Shown: piece by piece, positions 15,666 through 18,736 of the stretch
How the letters are laid out: each line of letters opens with the position of its first letter
Numbering within the stretch: the stretch's first letter is position 1
Source of the DNA: 13-1-40CM-70-15 sp964641215
GTDB lineage: Bacteria > Gemmatimonadota > Gemmatimonadetes > Gemmatimonadales > GWC2-71-9
DNA length: 18,736 nt
NCBI GenBank assembly: GCA_964641215.1
Contig: CAZXKD010000037.1
Location: forward strand, 1-18,736
Direction of reading: 5' to 3'
Translations under genes and position numbers: made by a program
The notes under the pieces: generated by a model
Told to the model about the DNA's origin: nothing
The model's database searches: none
The model's input: the letters and a program-made list of their open reading frames with translations, nothing else

Positions 15666-16330
15666 ACGGAGGCCTTGGCGCGCGCGGCCAGCTTGCTCCA
15701 GTCGTTGAGGAACTGGTCCAACCCCCGGTCCGTGAGAGGGTGGAGGAGCAGCTTTCGCAGCACATCGGGGGGCAACGTCGCCACATCGGCGCCGATCATT
15801 GCTGCGTCCACCACGTGGCGCGGGTGGCGGAGCGAGGCCGCGAGGATCTGCGTCTCGATGCGGTAGTTGTCGAAGATGACCCGCGCCTCACGGATCACGT
15901 CCATCCCCTCTTGCCCAACATCGTCGAGTCGCCCGATGAACGGGCTCACGTAGGTCGCCCCCGCCTTCGCGGCGATCAGGCACTGGGGGCTTGAGAAACA
16001 GAGGGTGACGTTGGTCCGGATCCCCGCGGCCGTGAGGCGCCGCACGGCCACCATGCCGTCCTCCAACATCGGGATCTTCACCACGATGTTGTCGGCGATC
16101 TTGGCGAGCGAGGTTCCTTCCTTGACCATGCCTTCGGTGTCCACCGCCACCACTTCCGCCGACACCGGTCCTTCTACGAGCGAACAGATCTCCTTCAGCA
16201 CGTCGCGCGGGTCGAGGTCGCCCGCCTGCTTGGCGAGCAACGACGGGTTCGTCGTGATGCCGTCGATGAGCCCCGCCTGAGTAGCCCAGCTGATGTCCTT
16301 GAGGCTGGCGGTATCGAGGAAGAACTTCAT
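15662..16330 (-). CDS. tal: Small transaldolase (transaldolase / fructose-6-phosphate aldolase family)
   Basis: A 222-aa TIM-barrel enzyme of the short transaldolase class, starting MKFFLDTASL and GITTNPSLLAKQ (24-35). The Schiff-base lysine is Lys85 in NIVVKIPM, followed by GIRTNVTLCFSSPQCLIAAKAGATYVSPFIGR with its conserved serine/arginine phosphate contacts. Glu59 in VSAEV is the transaldolase form; the E. coli fructose-6-phosphate aldolase has glutamine at that place, so transaldolase is favoured. It exchanges dihydroxyacetone units between pentose-phosphate sugars and so connects to ribose-5-phosphate supply for PRPP. The start ATG 16330 overlaps the truA stop (ATGA); the stop overlaps purB (GTGA). 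The activity distinction rests on one residue and would need assay. Confidence 0.92.
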   Translation of the reverse strand: MKFFLDTASLKDISWATQAGLIDGITTNPSLLAKQAGDLDPRDVLKEICSLVEGPVSAEVVAVDTEGMVKEGTSLAKIADNIVVKIPMLEDGMVAVRRLTAAGIRTNVTLCFSSPQCLIAAKAGATYVSPFIGRLDDVGQEGMDVIREARVIFDNYRIETQILAASLRHPRHVVDAAMIGADVATLPPDVLRKLLLHPLTDRGLDQFLNDWSKLAARAKASV

Positions 16331-17124
16331 GACTCGGCCCCGGCGTAGAGGTCAGGAGGATAGCGCACCGCAACCAAGTACAGTCCCTGGGGCGGAGCGG
16401 GCGGACTGGCCGCTTGGTTGTCACTGGCCGCGATCAAGCGCGGGAAGTCCGATAGTGGGCGCCGGCCCAGGGCGATGTCGACCATGGCGCCAACCAGGAA
16501 CCGCACCATGCGGTGCAGGAAACGATCAGCCTCGATCGTAAACGTCACGCCCGTCCCGTCCGTTCGCGGCGCCCACTCGGCGAGCGCCACGTGGCATCGG
16601 TAGTCGGGCGTGGCAGCGGCTCCTGCCGTCGCGGCCAGACCGCGGAACTCGTGCGTGCCGGGCAGCACCTCGGCTGCCCCACTCAACAGTCCGAGATCGA
16701 GGGGTCGGCCACTCCCCAACGCCCACTCGTAAGGGCGGCGGAACGGCGAGCGGCTCGCCTCGTCGGTCCCGATCACATAGCGATAGCGACGCGCCGTCGC
16801 GCTTCGCCGGGCGTCGAAACCCGGTCGCATCGCGTGCACCGCTGCCACCCAGATGTCCCGCGGCAGCAGGGCGTTCAGCGCGCGCCGCAGTCCCTCCACA
16901 TTTCCGGACCACCGCTCGGGGAGCGTGAATCCGACACCCTGCCCGAGCGCGTGGACGCCGGTGTCGGTGCGTCCCGCTGCGGTCGCCGTCGTCCGGAGCC
17001 CCGCCAATCGCTCCAGGGCAGCTTCGACATCCGCCTGGACGGTGCGCCCGTGTGGCTGGCGCTGCCATCCCACGAACCCGGCCCCGTCGTAGTGCACTAC
17101 CGCGAGGAAGGGCCGGCTCGTCAC
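16327..17124 (-). CDS. truA: tRNA pseudouridine(38-40) synthase
   Basis: A 265-aa pseudouridine synthase that modifies positions 38-40 of the tRNA anticodon arm. Conserved parts are VVHYDGAGFVGWQRQP (9-24), the catalytic Asp54 in AAGRTDTGVHALGQ, FDARRSATARRYRYVI, GTHEFRG and FLHRMVRFLVGAMVDIALGR. The open frame extends to 17346, but that extension covers the divergent promoters and the trpD start. GTG 17124 gives the expected N-terminus, and it lies exactly at the predicted +1 of a TTGATT / TATTTT promoter, so the mRNA would be leaderless. It is the first gene of the 13-gene minus-strand array and overlaps tal (ATGA). The nearby ATG at 17126 is out of frame and followed at once by TGA. Confidence 0.94.
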   Translation of the reverse strand: MTSRPFLAVVHYDGAGFVGWQRQPHGRTVQADVEAALERLAGLRTTATAAGRTDTGVHALGQGVGFTLPERWSGNVEGLRRALNALLPRDIWVAAVHAMRPGFDARRSATARRYRYVIGTDEASRSPFRRPYEWALGSGRPLDLGLLSGAAEVLPGTHEFRGLAATAGAAATPDYRCHVALAEWAPRTDGTGVTFTIEADRFLHRMVRFLVGAMVDIALGRRPLSDFPRLIAASDNQAASPPAPPQGLYLVAVRYPPDLYAGAES

Positions 17125-17130
17125 ATGGGT

Positions 17131-17159
17131 AAAATAGGGACCGGGAGAGGGCCAATCAA
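17131..17159 (-). promoter_or_regulatory. Candidate promoter of the truA-to-ppdK operon, leaderless
   Basis: On the minus strand TTGATT (17159-17154) and TATTTT (17136-17131) are separated by 17 bp. Counting the -10 box as -12 to -7 puts +1 at 17124, the G of the truA GTG. No ribosome site precedes that codon. If correct, the long pur operon has no 5' leader and thus no room for a leader riboswitch. Confidence 0.55.
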
Positions 17160-17181
17160 GCCACGCAACCCGTTGTGGTAT

Positions 17182-17211
17182 TTGACAAAAGGCGATTTTT
17201 CGGGGTAGGTT
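17182..17211 (+). promoter_or_regulatory. Candidate trpD promoter
   Basis: A consensus TTGACA (17182-17187) and TAGGTT (17206-17211) are separated by 18 bp. +1 falls near 17218, giving a leader of about 13 nt before ATG 17231 with no Shine-Dalgarno sequence. Confidence 0.55.
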
Positions 17212-17227
17212 TCGCGACCCCGAAACC
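17201..17227. repeat. Two interleaved inverted repeats over the trpD -10/+1 region
   Basis: CGGGGT (17201-17206) mirrors ACCCCG (17217-17222), and GGTTTCG (17208-17214) mirrors CGAAACC (17221-17227). They cover the proposed -10 box and transcription start, the place where a repressor would block initiation. They may be an operator for a dimeric regulator; the regulator is unknown and the overlap of two dyads may be partly chance. Confidence 0.5.
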
Positions 17228-17230
17228 CCC

Positions 17231-18292
17231 ATGCTCGACGCCTCTTCCCCCCTGCAGCAGGCGATCACCGCACTGGCCGCCCGGCAGTCCCTGAGCGAGC
17301 GCCTGGCGGCCGACGTCTTTGGTGCCGTGATGCGGGGCGAAGCCACGCCCGCTCAGACGGCCGCTCTTCTCGTCGGGTTGCGCATCAAAGGCGAAACTCC
17401 GGACGAGGTAGCGGGCGCCGCGCGCGCGCTGCGCGGCGCGATGGTGCGGGTCGAGACCGACGCTCCGCACCTCGTCGATACGTGCGGGACCGGTGGAGGC
17501 GCCGTCAACACCTTCAACATCTCGACAGCCGCGGCCTTCGTTGCGGCGGGCGCCGGAGCGACGGTGGCCAAACACGGCAACAGGTCCTTCACATCCAAGT
17601 GCGGGTCGGCAGACGTGATCGAGGCGCTGGGGATCGGCATCGGACTCGACGCCGCGACGGCGGCGCGGTTGCTGCGCGAGGCAGGGGTCGCGTTCCTGTT
17701 CGCACCGAACTTTCATCCAGCGATGCGCTACGTCGGCCCGGTGCGGCGCGAGCTGGGGATCACCTCGGTCATGAACCTCCTCGGGCCGCTGGCCAACCCG
17801 ACCGGGGTGCAGCGGCAGGTGGTCGGCGTCGGGGACGCGGACCGGGCACCGCTCATGGCGCAGGCCCTCGCTCGGCTCGGCGCCGAGCACGCGCTTGTGG
17901 TGCATGGTCGCGTGGGGATGGACGAGATTTCGCCGCAGGGGATCACCGACGTCTGGGAGGTACAGGATGGCCAGGCGCGCGCTTGGGAGCTCGACCCCGT
18001 CGGCTATGGGGTCGCGATCTCGGGGCATGGGCGGGCGGTGACGGAGAACAGCCTGCAGGGCGGCGACGCCGCCGCCAACGCGGCGCGCCTGGAACGGATT
18101 CTGGCTGGGGACGGCGGTGATCCGGCCGGCCTCGCGGCCGTGGTCCTGAATGCCGGCGCAGCGATCTACGTGGCGGGGTTGGCCGGCAGTTACACAGAGG
18201 GGGTCCGGCAGGCCAACGAGGCAGTCGCGTCGGGCGCGGCCCGCGCGGCGCTGGAGCGCCTGCGTCTGGCCAGCCCTAGTACTTCCGGATGA
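17231..18292 (+). CDS. trpD: Anthranilate phosphoribosyltransferase
   Basis: A 353-aa enzyme transferring the phosphoribosyl group of PRPP to anthranilate in tryptophan synthesis. The N-terminal helical part (SERLAADVFGAVMRGEATPAQ, 22-42) precedes the PRPP-binding DTCGTGGG (83-90), NTFNISTAAAFV (93-104), KHGNRSFTSKCGSADVIEALG (114-134), FHPAMRYVGPVRRELG and MNLLGPLANP, followed by VVGV. The start ATG 17231 is near the end of a possible 13-nt leader. No other trp gene is in the window, so trpD is detached from a trp operon here. It is divergent from the pur array, which also depends on PRPP, and convergent with lexA, overlapping its 3' end by 17 nt. Confidence 0.96.
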   Translation: MLDASSPLQQAITALAARQSLSERLAADVFGAVMRGEATPAQTAALLVGLRIKGETPDEVAGAARALRGAMVRVETDAPHLVDTCGTGGGAVNTFNISTAAAFVAAGAGATVAKHGNRSFTSKCGSADVIEALGIGIGLDAATAARLLREAGVAFLFAPNFHPAMRYVGPVRRELGITSVMNLLGPLANPTGVQRQVVGVGDADRAPLMAQALARLGAEHALVVHGRVGMDEISPQGITDVWEVQDGQARAWELDPVGYGVAISGHGRAVTENSLQGGDAAANAARLERILAGDGGDPAGLAAVVLNAGAAIYVAGLAGSYTEGVRQANEAVASGAARAALERLRLASPSTSG

Positions 18293-18736
18293 CCCCTACC
18301 ACGACCCCTTGCAGCACCACGTCCCGCTCGTTCACCCGGATCGGCGCCATGGAGGGGTTGGCCGGCTGCAGCCGGATCCAACCACCGGGCTCGCGATAGT
18401 ATTTCTTGACCGTGGCATTGTGTCCCTCGACGAGGGCGACCACCGTTTCACCGTTCTCGGGCTGCGGCCGCTCGTGGACGACGACGTAGTCGCCGTCCTT
18501 GATGTGCTCGTCGATCATCGAGCTGCCGCGCACCTTGAGCACGTAGCTACGGCCGCGCCGGGGAAGCAGCTCATCGGGGACGGCGATCGTATCGGTGCCG
18601 CTGATGGCTTCGATCGGCTCCCCGGCGGCGACGAGTCCCAGCAGCGGCAGCTCCGTGGCCCCGGTCTGGCCCTTGGGGGGCACGATCTCGATCGCCCGGC
18701 TCTCGTTGTGGGCGCGGCGGATGTAGCCCTTGCGCT
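18276..18736 (-). CDS. lexA: LexA repressor, 5' end outside the window
   Basis: The C-terminal about 153 residues of LexA are present; the N-terminal DNA-binding helix-turn-helix runs off the right edge. The visible part begins RKGYIRRAHNESRAIEIVPP, the usual linker after the winged helix. The Ala-Gly self-cleavage site is in LGLVAAGEPIEA. The S24-type serine peptidase domain has catalytic Ser in VRGSSMIDEHIKDGDYVVV and catalytic Lys in ATVKKYYRE. LexA represses SOS genes and cleaves itself when stimulated by RecA filaments. A GTG at 18683 is not the true start because the family sequence continues upstream of it in frame. Its stop lies inside the trpD 3' end (17-nt convergent overlap). The promoter and any self-regulating SOS box are beyond the window. 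Confidence 0.95.
   Translation of the reverse strand, partial: RKGYIRRAHNESRAIEIVPPKGQTGATELPLLGLVAAGEPIEAISGTDTIAVPDELLPRRGRSYVLKVRGSSMIDEHIKDGDYVVVHERPQPENGETVVALVEGHNATVKKYYREPGGWIRLQPANPSMAPIRVNERDVVLQGVVVGVIRKY

Noticed and set aside
15662..16330. Fructose-6-phosphate aldolase
   Set aside because: Glu59 in VSAEV is the transaldolase form rather than the glutamine of E. coli FSA; kept as transaldolase, with the doubt noted.
17125..17230. Purine riboswitch upstream of the pur operon
   Set aside because: The proposed transcription start coincides with the truA start codon, and no conserved purine-aptamer pattern is seen in the divergent region.
17125..17346. N-terminal extension of TruA in the longer open frame
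   Set aside because: It overlaps the trpD promoter and start and has no TruA similarity; the family N-terminus starts at GTG 17124.

Overview
The window is 18.7 kb of dense, GC-rich bacterial chromosome carrying housekeeping genes. There is no phage, transposon, CRISPR or resistance cargo. Several traits together suggest a Gemmatimonadota-like or related FCB-group bacterium: high GC, many GTG starts, short-form PurL with separate PurS and PurQ, pyruvate phosphate dikinase, an archaeal-size Psd, and promoters with TTG / TAnnTT boxes. The taxonomic assignment is inference; no marker here proves it.

Layout. (1) Positions 1-2283: a hairpin, ptsN on the minus strand, and the divergent plus-strand pair dusB-larB, with two overlapping, mirror-symmetric promoter candidates between them. 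(2) Positions 2284-2879: the tmRNA gene ssrA with its own promoter, its hairpin, and an intergenic tract built almost wholly of degenerate 7-bp units. (3) Positions 2880-3560: a Yip1-family membrane protein. (4) Positions 17124 down to 3557 on the minus strand: one uninterrupted 13-gene array in transcription order truA, tal, purB, purC, psd, pssA, purS, purQ, a BamE-like lipoprotein, a zf-TFIIB protein, purL, purF, ppdK. Its first ten junctions overlap (nine of the stop/start kind, one by 59 nt) and its last two gaps are 8 and 11 nt, so it looks like one translationally coupled operon. (5) Positions 17125-18736: a divergent promoter region, then trpD on the plus strand, convergent with a 5'-truncated lexA.

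How the genes fit together. PurF, PurS/PurQ/PurL, PurC and PurB cover the PRPP amidation, FGAM synthase, SAICAR synthase and adenylosuccinate lyase steps. purD, purN or purT, purM, purE/K, purH and purA are not in the window. PssA and Psd make phosphatidylethanolamine from CDP-diacylglycerol and serine. Transaldolase feeds the pentose-phosphate (PRPP) branch. PPDK interconverts PEP, AMP and PPi with pyruvate, ATP and Pi. The operon therefore joins nucleotide, membrane-lipid and central carbon metabolism with tRNA modification (truA).

The most interesting material is regulatory. All six promoter candidates I could place share TTG...16-18 bp...TAnnTT. Two of them (dusB, truA) put the start codon at or next to the predicted +1, predicting leaderless mRNAs. 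I did not find an obviously new defence or mobile system.
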